This document shows, piece after piece, positions 16,736-25,789 of a stretch of 64,000 nucleotides of DNA; position 1 is the stretch's first letter; each line of letters starts with the position of its first letter. Under the pieces are notes generated by a model that worked only from the letters and a program-made list of their open reading frames with translations, was not told where the DNA came from and did not search any database. Both the position numbers and the translations under genes were made by a program. This DNA comes from Thermohalobaculum sp039184865. Lineage in GTDB: Bacteria > Pseudomonadota > Alphaproteobacteria > Rhodobacterales > Rhodobacteraceae. The stretch is taken from positions 1 through 64,000 of the forward strand of contig JBCDAV010000009.1 in assembly GCA_039184865.1 (NCBI GenBank), read 5' to 3'.

Positions 16736-18907
16736 TCAGGCGACGAGGTCGAACCGGTCGGCGTTCATCACCTTGGTCCAGGCGGCCACGAAGTCGCGCA
16801 CGAACTTCTCGCCGTTGTCGTCCTGGGCATAGACCTCGGCGTAGGCGCGCAGGATCGAGTTCGATCCGAAGACAAGATCCGCGCTGGTGGCGGTCCACTT
16901 CGTCTCGCCCGACTTGCGGTCCCTGATCTCGTAGAGACCGCCCTCGACCGGATGCCAGCTGTAGGCCATGTCGGTGAGGTTGACGAAGAAGTCGTTCGTC
17001 AATTGGCCCTCGCGGTCGGTGAAGACACCGTGCTTCGTGCCGCCGTAGTTGGCGCCGAGCACCCGCATGCCGCCGATCAGAACGGTCATCTCCGCCGCGG
17101 TCAGGCCGAGCAACTGCGCCTTGTCGAGCATAAGCTCTTCGGGGGCGACGGCGAAAACCTCCATCTGCCAGTTGCGGAAGCCGTCGGCGAGAGGTTCGAG
17201 CACGCTGAACGACGCGGCGTCGGTCTGCGCGTCCGTGGCATCGCCGCGTCCGGGCGCGAACGGCACATCGACATCGTGGCCGGCGGCCTTGATCGACTGC
17301 TCCAGCCCGACATTGCCGGCCAGCACGATCACATCCGCGACCGATGCGCCGGTGTCCGCCGCGATCCCTTCGAGAACGCCGAGAACCTTGGCGAGACGCT
17401 CGGGCTCGTTGCCCTCCCAGTCCTTCTGCGGGGTCAGGCGAATGCGCGCGCCGTTGGCGCCGCCACGCTTGTCTGAACCGCGGAAGGTCCGGGCGCTGTC
17501 CCAGGCCGTCGCGATCATCTCGGCCGATGAAAGCCCGCTGTCGGCGATCCTCGCCTTGACGGCAGCCACGTCGTAGCCGGTAGAGCCTGCCGGGATCGGA
17601 TCCTGCCAGATCAGATCCTCGGCCGGAACGTCCGGGCCGTAGTAGTTCGCGCGCGGACCCATGTCGCGGTGGGTCAGCTTGAACCAGGCGCGGCCGAATG
17701 TGTCGGCGAAATATGCGGGATCTGCGCGGAACTTCTGGCAGATCTCATTGTAGACCGGGTCGACCTTCATCGCCATGTCGGCATCGGTCATCAGCGGCAT
17801 CGCGCGTCCGGACGGGTCCGTTGGATCGAGCGGCTTCTCGTCTTCGGGCATGTCGACAGCGGTCCACTGATTGGCCCCGGCTGGAGACTTCGTCAGTTCC
17901 CACTCGTAGCCGAACAGGTAGTCGAAATAGCCCATGTCCCACTTGGTGGGTTCCTTCGTCCAGGCACCCTCGATGCCCGAGGTGAAGGCATTGGCCGCCT
18001 TGCTGTTGTGGCCGGGGTTGGCCCAGCCGAAGCCCTGTGCATGAACCGGGCAGCTTTCCGGCTCGCCGCCGATCTCGTCATGTGCGCCGCCGCCGTGGGC
18101 CTTGCCGACGGTGTGGCCACCGCAGGTGAGCGCCGCCGTTTCCTCGTCGTTCATCGCCATGCGGGCGAAGGTCTCGCGCACGTGGAGCGCCGTCCGCGCC
18201 GGGTCCGGATTGCCGTTGACGCCTTCGGGGTTGACGTAGATCAGACCCATGTGGACGGCGGCGAGCGGGTTGAACATGGTCGACGGGTCGTCGAGATCGT
18301 CGTAGCGGTTCTCGGACGGGGCGAGCCATTCGTCTTCGACGCCCCAGTTGATGTCGGTCTCCGGGCCCCAGATGTCGGCGCGTCCGAAGCCGAAGCCGAA
18401 GGTTTTCAGGCCCATGGATTCGTAGGCCATGTTGCCCGAGAGGATGATCAGGTCGGCCCAGCTCAGCGCGTTGCCGTATTTCTTCTTGACCGGCCAGAGC
18501 AGGCGGCGCGCCTTGTCGAGGCTGGCATTGTCGGGCCAGGAGTTCAGCGGTGCGAAGCGGATGTTACCGGTACCAGCGCCGCCGCGGCCGTCGCCCATGC
18601 GGTAGGACCCGGCTGCGTGCCAGGCGAGGCGGATCATCAGGCCGCCGTAATGGCCCCAGTCTGCCGGCCACCAGTCCTGGCTCTCGGTCATCAGCGCCTT
18701 GACGTCGTTTTTGACGCCTTCGAAGTCCAGCGCTTTCACCGCCTCGCGGTGATTGTAGTCCGGGTCCATCGGGTTGGTCCGGGCGCCGTGCTGATGCAGA
18801 ATGTCGAGGTTAAGCGTGTTCGGCCACCACTTGGTGACTGGCTTATCAACCGCGGTATTGCCGCCGTGCATCACGGGGCAACCGGTGATTTGCGTGTTTC
18901 CGTCCAT
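16736..18907 (-). CDS. katG: Bifunctional catalase-peroxidase
   Basis: 723-aa heme enzyme that removes hydrogen peroxide by catalase and peroxidase reactions. The distal catalytic triad Arg93-Trp96-His97 is present in MIRLAWHAAG, the proximal heme ligand is His266 in GGHTVGK, and the Trp96-Tyr225-Met251 set that forms the catalase-essential covalent adduct is complete. Length is normal for the two-domain family. The gene is divergent from oxyR, whose product classically activates katG under peroxide stress, and is followed by a strong terminator. Start preceded by GGAGAG. Confidence 0.97.
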   Translation of the reverse strand: MDGNTQITGCPVMHGGNTAVDKPVTKWWPNTLNLDILHQHGARTNPMDPDYNHREAVKALDFEGVKNDVKALMTESQDWWPADWGHYGGLMIRLAWHAAGSYRMGDGRGGAGTGNIRFAPLNSWPDNASLDKARRLLWPVKKKYGNALSWADLIILSGNMAYESMGLKTFGFGFGRADIWGPETDINWGVEDEWLAPSENRYDDLDDPSTMFNPLAAVHMGLIYVNPEGVNGNPDPARTALHVRETFARMAMNDEETAALTCGGHTVGKAHGGGAHDEIGGEPESCPVHAQGFGWANPGHNSKAANAFTSGIEGAWTKEPTKWDMGYFDYLFGYEWELTKSPAGANQWTAVDMPEDEKPLDPTDPSGRAMPLMTDADMAMKVDPVYNEICQKFRADPAYFADTFGRAWFKLTHRDMGPRANYYGPDVPAEDLIWQDPIPAGSTGYDVAAVKARIADSGLSSAEMIATAWDSARTFRGSDKRGGANGARIRLTPQKDWEGNEPERLAKVLGVLEGIAADTGASVADVIVLAGNVGLEQSIKAAGHDVDVPFAPGRGDATDAQTDAASFSVLEPLADGFRNWQMEVFAVAPEELMLDKAQLLGLTAAEMTVLIGGMRVLGANYGGTKHGVFTDREGQLTNDFFVNLTDMAYSWHPVEGGLYEIRDRKSGETKWTATSADLVFGSNSILRAYAEVYAQDDNGEKFVRDFVAAWTKVMNADRFDLVA

Positions 18908-19019
18908 GAGGGCTCTCCATATTCCGGACCGACCGAGAGGTTTCAGTCTGGAATCGTTCTAACAGGCAGCTTTCATTACTTCTAATTGAATCTTTTTACC
19001 GCCGCGATAAGCTGAGCAA
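18908..19019. promoter_or_regulatory. katG-oxyR divergent promoter region
   Basis: 112 bp separate the two starts. The A/T-rich core (about 18,970-19,000) should hold the katG and oxyR promoters and the OxyR site. I could not resolve a convincing ATAG-type OxyR box by eye. Confidence 0.6.
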
Positions 19020-19949
19020 ATGATTGGTCTGACGCTGAAACATCTCCGCTACTTCGACGCGCTCGCCCGGCACGGGCATTTCGGCAAGGCGGCTCAGGCC
19101 TGCGCGATCTCTCAGCCCGCGCTGTCGTTGCAGATCAAGGAGTTGGAGGGGATGCTTGGCGCGCCGCTGGTCGAGCGCGCCTCGCGCCAGATCAGCCTGA
19201 CACTGCTCGGTGAGGAGTTCGTTGCGCGGGCGCGGAAGATCCTGCTCGAGGTCGACGAACTCGACGATCTCGTGCGCGCGGCGCGCGGCCCGCTCACGGG
19301 CAGTCTGCGGTTCGGGATCATCCCGACCGCTGCGCCGTACCTGCTGCCGGACGTGATCAAGGCGTTCGCCGAGACGTTTCCGGGGCTGGAGGTGCAACCG
19401 CGCGAGTCGGTGACAAGGTCGCTGATCGTCGGTCTTCTCGAATCGCGGCTGGATATGGCGCTGGTCGCGCTGCCCGTTTCGGAGCCCGCGCTGGAGGAGT
19501 TTCCGCTCTTCGAAGAGGACTTCGTGCTCGTCCGATCCGTGAATGACGCGGACCGGGCCGTGCCGAGTCCCGACAGGTTGAAGGAAATGCGCCTACTGCT
19601 GCTGGAGGAGGGCCACTGCTTCCGCGATCAGGCGTTGTCGTTCTGCGAGATGAAGGCCACCGATCCGCGGTTCTTGATGGAGGGCAGTTCGCTGTCGACG
19701 CTGGTTCAGATGGTGAGCGCGGGCATTGGTGTCACGCTGATCCCCGAGATGGCGGTGCCGCTCGAGACGAGGACGGCGAAGGTTTCCGTTGCGCGCTTTG
19801 CGCCGCCGGCACCGTCGCGCACGATCGGGATCGTCTGGCGCAAGACGAATCCCCTGTCCGAGCAATTCGCGCAGATCGGTGCTGCCGTGCGCAAGGTCGG
19901 TCAGGGCGAGCGCGTGGAGATTGGTCGGGAGCGCGCGGATCGACGATAG
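19020..19949 (+). CDS. oxyR: Peroxide-sensing LysR-type regulator OxyR
   Basis: 309-aa LysR-family activator. An N-terminal winged helix-turn-helix (residues 3-60) precedes the substrate-like regulatory domain. The redox pair is present: Cys200 and Cys209 in LEEGHCFRDQALSFC, the same spacing as Cys199/Cys208 of E. coli OxyR, which form a disulfide on peroxide exposure. The start at 19020 has only a weak ribosome binding site but gives the standard family N-terminus. Divergent orientation to katG supports control of that gene and probably autoregulation. Confidence 0.95.
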   Translation: MIGLTLKHLRYFDALARHGHFGKAAQACAISQPALSLQIKELEGMLGAPLVERASRQISLTLLGEEFVARARKILLEVDELDDLVRAARGPLTGSLRFGIIPTAAPYLLPDVIKAFAETFPGLEVQPRESVTRSLIVGLLESRLDMALVALPVSEPALEEFPLFEEDFVLVRSVNDADRAVPSPDRLKEMRLLLLEEGHCFRDQALSFCEMKATDPRFLMEGSSLSTLVQMVSAGIGVTLIPEMAVPLETRTAKVSVARFAPPAPSRTIGIVWRKTNPLSEQFAQIGAAVRKVGQGERVEIGRERADRR

Positions 19950-20102
19950 ATTCGAGGGATCTCTTCCGGTCTTTGCAGGGCGGCTTTTGGAGGGCACGGG
20001 CCATCCCGGACTGATTGTCGTGCTACGATCGACACCCTGCGACTGCATTTCAAATGGATTGCCAGACAGGCGTCGCCGTGCAGAGCCGGGCAATCGCGAG
20101 CT

Positions 20103-22160
20103 TCAGGCGGCGGCTCGCAGATCAATGTCCCTCAGGAGAGCGTCCAACGGCTCGACCTTGAGCGATGCCGGGATGCGGTTCATACGCCACTCATTGTATG
20201 CACGTCGATGCGTCGCCTCGAACGCGACGATTTCGAAATCCGTATGGCGCGGATCGGTCCTGATCCGCTCCGTCAGGCGCTCGAGCATGTCACGCGGTCC
20301 CTCAAGGACCTGGGCAATCCGGCCATCGGAGTAAGCGAGCGCCCCGGTCACGCCGAGCTTGCCATTGTTCTTGGCCGACTGGCTGCGCAATCTCGCCAAC
20401 GCGGCGTCGCTCAGGGAATAGACCGCCTTGCTGGTGTAAACGAGGCGCCAGAGCGCGCGTGCTTCCTTCGAGCGGGCGTCCGCGATCGGATCAGCGGCGC
20501 GTCGTGCTGCGGCGTTTTCCAAAGGCCGCACCGGCAGTCGTATCGTGAAGGTCGAGCCCTCACCGATCCTGCTTTTTACGTCCAGACTTCCACCATGCTG
20601 GTCGAGGACTGTTTTCACCATGTTCAGGCCGACGCCGGTACCGATGATTCCCGTCGATGTCGTTGCCCTGAAGAAGCGCTCGCCGATCCGATCGAGTTGG
20701 TCCTCGGGAATGCCGACGCCATTGTCGGAGACCGCGAGCGCGGCGATGCCGTCCTCGTGCCAGCCGCGCACGCATAATTCCGGTTGGTCGCCGCCGTACT
20801 TCACGGCGTTCGAGAGCAGGTTGTCGATGACACTGGTGATCAGCCGTTCATCCGCGATGATCGTCTGCGGCAGGTCGCCAAGGTCGACCGTCACCGAGGC
20901 GCCCGGTGAAATCTCGCGACGTTCATCGACCAGTCGGGCCACAAGATCCGAAATCTCGATGTTCGCGGGTTCGATCCTGAAGCCGTCGCTGTCCAGCCTC
21001 GCGGCCGTCAGCGTGCTCTCCATCAGGCGGAGCAGACGCGTGACCGCGCCCGAGATCACGTTCAGCTTTTCCGCGATGGCGTCGTCCGACATGCGCGCGC
21101 GGCGGCGGCGCAGGGCGCCTGCCGCGCCGTCGATGATCGCCAGTGGCGTGCGGAACTCGTGGCTGACCATCGAGACGAACTGGCTCTGTTGGGCGGTCAG
21201 TTCGCGTTCGCGCAGCAAGGCCTGTTCGACGTCCGCCGCCGCCGCGACGAAGCGGTGCGTCAGGGTCCAGATCTCGGCCGGGGCGTGCGGGCTCGGCGCT
21301 CCGATTTCAAGGCCACGTTCGGCGAGGTCATCGACGAGCTGGCGGACCGGGGCTGCGACGGTACGTGCGGCGAGAACGATTGCCGCTGCGGTGAGGGCGA
21401 TCAAAAGGGCGAACACGCTGGCGAGCGAGGTTTGAACCGGGTTGTCCCAGAAGCCCGCACCGACGATGGATTTCCGAAGCCTGATCGCGAGACCGGACTT
21501 GTCTCCGACAGGCCAGACGACCTCTCCGTTCCACTGCGCGCCGGCGCGTTCGAGATCGAACTGCGGGGTTGTTACGTTCCGGACGGTGACTTCGGCGCTG
21601 AAGTCTTCTTCGACTTCCACGAACAGCGATTTCACCGATATGTCGGCAACCAGAGTGCCTTCGACGTAGCTGCCGAGCACAACTGGGGCCGCGAGGACAA
21701 GTCGGTCGTTTTCCACGAGGCTTTCGAACTTGCCGTCGCTGACGTTCTCAAACGCAGCTTCCCAACCGGCAGGGGGCGTCCAATCCCGGTCCGTATCAGC
21801 GACGATCAGTCTCGCACGGTAGTCGAGAAGCGCGACCCGTTCGGCCGTGGCGTCGGCGAAGGCGATCGACTTCAGGTATGGGCGGACGACCCGATCAACA
21901 TTCTGGTCCGCCATCGCGCCGATCGTGATGGAGTTTCGTGCGGCGTTGCCGACAGCTTCTGCTACTGCCTCAAGCCGTTCTGCGGTTACGGCGGCACGAA
22001 GCTCGAGTCTCTGATGCAGGGTTTCGCGCAGACGTTCGATGTGATCGAGATGCGCAAAATAGGCGGTGATCGCCCAGATACAGACGCCCGCTGCGAGTGC
22101 GGGCGGCATCAGACGGCGCAGGACGAGCGTTCGAAGTGCCCTGCGCGACGCGGTCGTCAT
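20103..22160 (-). CDS. Transmembrane histidine kinase with C-terminal BLUF blue-light domain
   Basis: 685-aa sensor kinase. Order: TM1 about 18-35; periplasmic sensor about 36-243; TM2 about 244-266; HAMP-like linker about 267-320; HisKA with His334 in VSHEFRTP; HATPase with N451, DNGVG (479-483) and GTGVGLNM (507-514); BLUF domain 571-660. The BLUF photochemical residues are all present: Tyr575, Asn598/599, Gln617 (in AQVLEGP) and Trp658, so flavin binding and a blue-light response are plausible. No receiver or output domain. The start overlaps the stop of the upstream binding-protein gene (ATGA), implying coupled synthesis and possibly a joint sensor. A BLUF domain C-terminal to a periplasmic-sensing kinase is an unusual order. 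Ligand and response regulator are unknown. Confidence 0.9.
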   Translation of the reverse strand: MTTASRRALRTLVLRRLMPPALAAGVCIWAITAYFAHLDHIERLRETLHQRLELRAAVTAERLEAVAEAVGNAARNSITIGAMADQNVDRVVRPYLKSIAFADATAERVALLDYRARLIVADTDRDWTPPAGWEAAFENVSDGKFESLVENDRLVLAAPVVLGSYVEGTLVADISVKSLFVEVEEDFSAEVTVRNVTTPQFDLERAGAQWNGEVVWPVGDKSGLAIRLRKSIVGAGFWDNPVQTSLASVFALLIALTAAAIVLAARTVAAPVRQLVDDLAERGLEIGAPSPHAPAEIWTLTHRFVAAAADVEQALLRERELTAQQSQFVSMVSHEFRTPLAIIDGAAGALRRRRARMSDDAIAEKLNVISGAVTRLLRLMESTLTAARLDSDGFRIEPANIEISDLVARLVDERREISPGASVTVDLGDLPQTIIADERLITSVIDNLLSNAVKYGGDQPELCVRGWHEDGIAALAVSDNGVGIPEDQLDRIGERFFRATTSTGIIGTGVGLNMVKTVLDQHGGSLDVKSRIGEGSTFTIRLPVRPLENAAARRAADPIADARSKEARALWRLVYTSKAVYSLSDAALARLRSQSAKNNGKLGVTGALAYSDGRIAQVLEGPRDMLERLTERIRTDPRHTDFEIVAFEATHRRAYNEWRMNRIPASLKVEPLDALLRDIDLRAAA

Positions 22161-23359
22161 CTCGCGGCTTTGTTGAGTTGATTGACCGGAACGGGGACTC
22201 CTCCCTTGGCATATCGCACCAAGAGAAAGTCTTGCTGGTCGAGCGCTTCTCGGCGGTCAGGCGTGAATGCCGGTCCGTAGCTCCGGATCAGGCCGCGGTG
22301 ATCAGGGAGCGCCTGAAGCGCGTCAAAGAGTGTTGGCGCGGAGCCGCCTTCAACCTCGCGCATCCCGAGCGCGATGAGTTGCACCGTATCGTAGCCCTGC
22401 GCCATCGGCGACGGTGTTCGGGCATCGTCTGCATCGCAAATCTCGTGGAGTCGGCAGGTTACGCCCAGTAAGCCGGCGGCCTGTTGCGCATCGTGCGGCG
22501 ACGCAAAGCTGAACGTCTGGAAGACGCCGTAGTCGACGCCTTCGATACCTGCCGCGGCCTGGCCAAACGCCTCGCCTTGCGCGACGCCCCAATGCATCAA
22601 TGCCTTAGGGCGAGCATCGGCCGGTTGTCCGGCGAGAGCTTCGAGCAGTCCGACGCCCTGCGGCGGTTTGCCGAAAAGCAGGATCGTATCCGGGCGCGCT
22701 GCAAGGACCTCGTTCAATGCGGTTTCGAAGTCTTCGCCACCCAGTGCGAACCACCCGGTGGCGACGATTTCGCCACGGTCGCTTGCGTCCACCGCGCGAT
22801 GAGCGCCGGCATCGTTCGAAGCGCCCCATCGGCTGTTCTCGATCAGCAAGGCGATGCGGCCGCGCCCTTCTTCGAGTGCTGTGCGGACGAGAAAGGCGTT
22901 CGTCTCCGAGTCGCGGGCCGAGACCCGAAATGCGGGGTTGGGTTCCATGCCGTTCTGCGTGATTTTTGTCGAGCCGGGAAAGGCCGAGATCAGGGGAATT
23001 CCGGCGGCTTGCGCTGCTTCGAGCTGGGACAATGCGCCGGTCGATTGGGCGCCTGACACCATCGCAACGATCCCCGCCGCATGGCCGTCGTCGAAATTGT
23101 CCCGTGCGCGTCTGGGGTTTGAGCGGTGATCGGTGACGATGAGCTGGATCGGACGCCCCTGGACGCCGCCGGTCGCGTTGATCTGATGGACAGCCGCCTC
23201 TGCGCCCTGTTGGACGGCAATGGAGACTTCACGAAGAGGTCCGCTGAAATCCGCGTCCAGACCGACGAGGATCGGCTCATCGGCGAGACTTGGCCCGCAG
23301 CCGAGCGCCACGGCGAGACAAGCCGCCCCAAAGGTCTTCGCGATATTCTGGACAGTCAT
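22157..23359 (-). CDS. Orphan LivK-like periplasmic binding protein, coupled to BLUF kinase
   Basis: 400-aa type I periplasmic binding protein of the branched-chain amino acid/amide group (mature start PILVGLDADFSGP, then QQGAEAAVHQINATGGVQGRPIQL and a VSGAQSTG-like hinge). The signal peptide ends at SLA-DE near residue 27; an ALGC stretch is a weak lipobox candidate. The start at 23359 has GGAGGTGC just upstream; the longer reading frame upstream is not credible. No permease or ATPase genes accompany it. Instead it overlaps a sensor kinase by 4 bp, as in binding protein-kinase pairs such as LuxP-LuxQ or TorT-TorS. I infer that it senses a small molecule for the kinase rather than importing it. 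Confidence 0.88.
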   Translation of the reverse strand: MTVQNIAKTFGAACLAVALGCGPSLADEPILVGLDADFSGPLREVSIAVQQGAEAAVHQINATGGVQGRPIQLIVTDHRSNPRRARDNFDDGHAAGIVAMVSGAQSTGALSQLEAAQAAGIPLISAFPGSTKITQNGMEPNPAFRVSARDSETNAFLVRTALEEGRGRIALLIENSRWGASNDAGAHRAVDASDRGEIVATGWFALGGEDFETALNEVLAARPDTILLFGKPPQGVGLLEALAGQPADARPKALMHWGVAQGEAFGQAAAGIEGVDYGVFQTFSFASPHDAQQAAGLLGVTCRLHEICDADDARTPSPMAQGYDTVQLIALGMREVEGGSAPTLFDALQALPDHRGLIRSYGPAFTPDRREALDQQDFLLVRYAKGGVPVPVNQLNKAAR

Positions 23360-23536
23360 GGCGCACCTCCGCGATCTGCAAGATCGGCTGGGACGTGCCA
23401 CGCGGAGGGTTAGAAAATGACTAAATGCGGCACTCGGCGTGAAATCTTTACCGAACCGGAACGATAACCGGTTTATCGGAAGGTGAGATGCCGGGCTTCC
23501 AGATCTGAAGCGTGGCGAGTCAGGATATCGAAGCGT

Positions 23537-25042
23537 ATGCACAGCGACATTCAATCGAGTCTGTTGAATGTATTGCCGGATGCACTTTGCGTGATTTCAG
23601 CGGATGGCCGGCTGTGTTTTGCGAACAGGGCGTTCAGCGCACTGTTCGGGCACTCAAGCGAGGACCTTGCCGGACAGAATTGGGACTGGCTTTGGGACGC
23701 TCCCGGTGCGAGCCCGCTGATCGTCGATGAAGGCTCGGGGACGGGTGCGGCTGAACCTACCACTCCGTTGTGCTGGTCGGTCCTGCGACGCGATCCCTGC
23801 GGAACGGTCTACCTGTCCGTCCGGGTCGACGATCAGGATTGCCGGGTTGCGGAGCACGCGGCGTTTATCGATGCTTTGGCCGAGGACGATGAAGGCCAAG
23901 TGGTCAAGGCTCGATTCCTTGCGAATGTCAGCCATGAGATCCGCACGCCGATGAACGGCATTGTCGGTGTCGCCCAGTTGCTGAACGAGGCGGTGACGGA
24001 TCCTGAGGTCAAGAAGCTGGCGCGGCTGATTCAGGAGAACAGTGAAAGCCTGCTCGCCGTGCTGAACGACGTTCTCGATTTTTCCAAGATCGACGCCGAA
24101 CGGATGACGCTGGAGGCGATCCCGTTCGAACTGGGCGATCTGGCGCGCCGGGTCGCGTCGCTCCACGAGCTTGCGGCCCGCGGAAAGCAACTGGAGTTCA
24201 GCCTGGTTATCGCCGACGACGTTCCGGACACCTGGCTGGGGGATCCCGGTAAACTGCTCCAGATCTGCAACAACCTGACGAGCAATGCTTTGAAGTTCAC
24301 CGAGAGCGGATCAATCCGTATCGGTTTTGACCGGACCGAGGACGCAGGGCTGAAGCTATCGGTCCACGACACCGGCATCGGGATGAGCGAAGAGGAACAG
24401 GACCGGGTTTTCGAGGCGTTTTCGCAGGCGGACACTTCGACGACGCGGCGATATGGCGGGACGGGCCTCGGATTGTCGATCGTGAAGGGGCTGGTGGCGG
24501 CGATGGGCGGACAGATCTCGCTCAAGAGCGCGCCGGGAAAGGGCACATCGATCACTGTCGACCTGCCGCTTGTGCCGTCGCCGGACGGAATGGCGGCGCG
24601 TGATGGCGGACGCCATGCGGTCGCGCTGCCCCGTGGCCTGCGTATCCTCGCCGTCGATGACAGTGCGACCAACCTCATGGTGCTCTGCGCGCACCTGAAG
24701 CGCTTCGGTGCTGAGGTCGTGTCGGCAGGCGGCGGTCGGGAGGCCGTGAAACAGGCCGGATTGACCGACTTCGATCTCTATCTCTTCGATATCGCCATGC
24801 CCGATCTCGACGGCCCCGACGCCTTGGCGACAATTCGGCGCGACGAGCGAGCACGCAAGAAACAAGCGGTGCCGGCCATTGCGGTCACTGCACATTCGCT
24901 GCCGCATCAGGTAGAAGAATTCCTCGCCATGGGGTTTGCAGCGCATGTCCCGAAACCTTTCACACGGCAGGAGCTTTACACGGCCCTTGCCGAGGTGGTT
25001 GCCGAGGCCCGCTTCGGTGCGACCACCCGCATCGCATCCTGA
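23537..25042 (+). CDS. PAS hybrid histidine kinase-response regulator
   Basis: 501-aa cytoplasmic kinase without membrane segments. A PAS domain occupies about residues 5-75 (LPDALCVISADGRLCFANRAF), HisKA carries His133 in NVSHEIRTPMNG, HATPase has N-box NNLTSNALKF, HDTGIGM and YGGTGLGLSI, and a C-terminal receiver spans about 367-487 with Asp418 as phosphorylation site and Lys473. Start chosen at the ATG at 23537 with GAAG upstream; an in-frame GTG at 23483 is possible. Divergent from the binding protein/BLUF kinase operon (177 bp) and followed by a lone receiver. No HPt domain was found in the window, which a full phosphorelay would normally need. Confidence 0.9.
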   Translation: MHSDIQSSLLNVLPDALCVISADGRLCFANRAFSALFGHSSEDLAGQNWDWLWDAPGASPLIVDEGSGTGAAEPTTPLCWSVLRRDPCGTVYLSVRVDDQDCRVAEHAAFIDALAEDDEGQVVKARFLANVSHEIRTPMNGIVGVAQLLNEAVTDPEVKKLARLIQENSESLLAVLNDVLDFSKIDAERMTLEAIPFELGDLARRVASLHELAARGKQLEFSLVIADDVPDTWLGDPGKLLQICNNLTSNALKFTESGSIRIGFDRTEDAGLKLSVHDTGIGMSEEEQDRVFEAFSQADTSTTRRYGGTGLGLSIVKGLVAAMGGQISLKSAPGKGTSITVDLPLVPSPDGMAARDGGRHAVALPRGLRILAVDDSATNLMVLCAHLKRFGAEVVSAGGGREAVKQAGLTDFDLYLFDIAMPDLDGPDALATIRRDERARKKQAVPAIAVTAHSLPHQVEEFLAMGFAAHVPKPFTRQELYTALAEVVAEARFGATTRIAS

Positions 25043-25170
25043 CCGCCGTGGCGCTCAGATGCCAAATGACCTGGGCGCGAGCCGGTTCGAACGATGACGA
25101 CGTTTAACGCTCCGTCAAACAGATGCGGAGAGTCTGCGACCCAAGGATACTCCGATGCTAGAGGCAACTG

Positions 25171-25560
25171 ATGCGCGTAGTTGTCATTGAGGATGAACCG
25201 GACCTCCGCCGCCTGCTGGTGGAAGAGATCGCCGATCTCGGTCACGAGGCTTACGAGGCGTCGAGCGGGCCAGCCGGTATCGATCTGGTGCGCGAAGTCC
25301 AGCCGCATGTCATTTGTTCGGACATCAACATGCCCGAGATGGATGGCCACGCCGTCAAGGAGCATCTCGACAATGCAGGTCTTATAGACGGTTCGACTGT
25401 TTTCATTTTCCTCTCTGCCAATGCCACGCGCACGGATATCGCAGACGGCTTGATGGCGGGCGCGGCGCATTACTTCACCAAGCCGATCGATTTCGACAGG
25501 CTTGCAGCAGTTCTGGATCGGGTCGCCGCAACCCTTTCGGGCAACGGCGCGCCGGAGTAA
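25171..25560 (+). CDS. Single-domain response regulator (receiver only)
   Basis: 129-aa CheY-like receiver. Acidic pocket Glu7-Asp8-Glu9, phosphorylation site Asp51 in CSDINMPEMDG, a conserved Ser/Thr position (LSAN near 84-87) and Lys104 in FTKPID. There is no DNA-binding or enzymatic output domain, so it should act through protein contact or as a phosphate sink or relay. It lies 128 bp downstream of the PAS hybrid kinase on the same strand and is the likely acceptor for that kinase or for the divergent BLUF kinase. Confidence 0.9.
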   Translation: MRVVVIEDEPDLRRLLVEEIADLGHEAYEASSGPAGIDLVREVQPHVICSDINMPEMDGHAVKEHLDNAGLIDGSTVFIFLSANATRTDIADGLMAGAAHYFTKPIDFDRLAAVLDRVAATLSGNGAPE

Positions 25561-25789
25561 CCGGCCAGAGCGAGCATCCCCACTGGCCGAAAGTGGATTG
25601 GCCGCACGGGTCGGTGCGTGAGCCGGCTCCCAAAGACACTGTCCATCCGCGTTCGACCGCGCAAAATCGCAGATCGACCGATGTCGAGGCGACGGTTTTA
25701 CGCCAAGATTGCGCGCGAGTGCCGGATGTCCATTGCATGGTCGCGCGCATCCTGCCAAGCAGTGGGCATCGGTAGCGAGGGTTGCGACG

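Noticed and set aside
18908..19019. Specific OxyR binding box
   Set aside because: No convincing ATAG-type or T-N11-A site stood out by eye, so only the region is listed.
23360..23554. N-terminal extension of the LivK-like binding protein
   Set aside because: The extension would hide the signal peptide; GGAGGTGC directly precedes the ATG at 23359.
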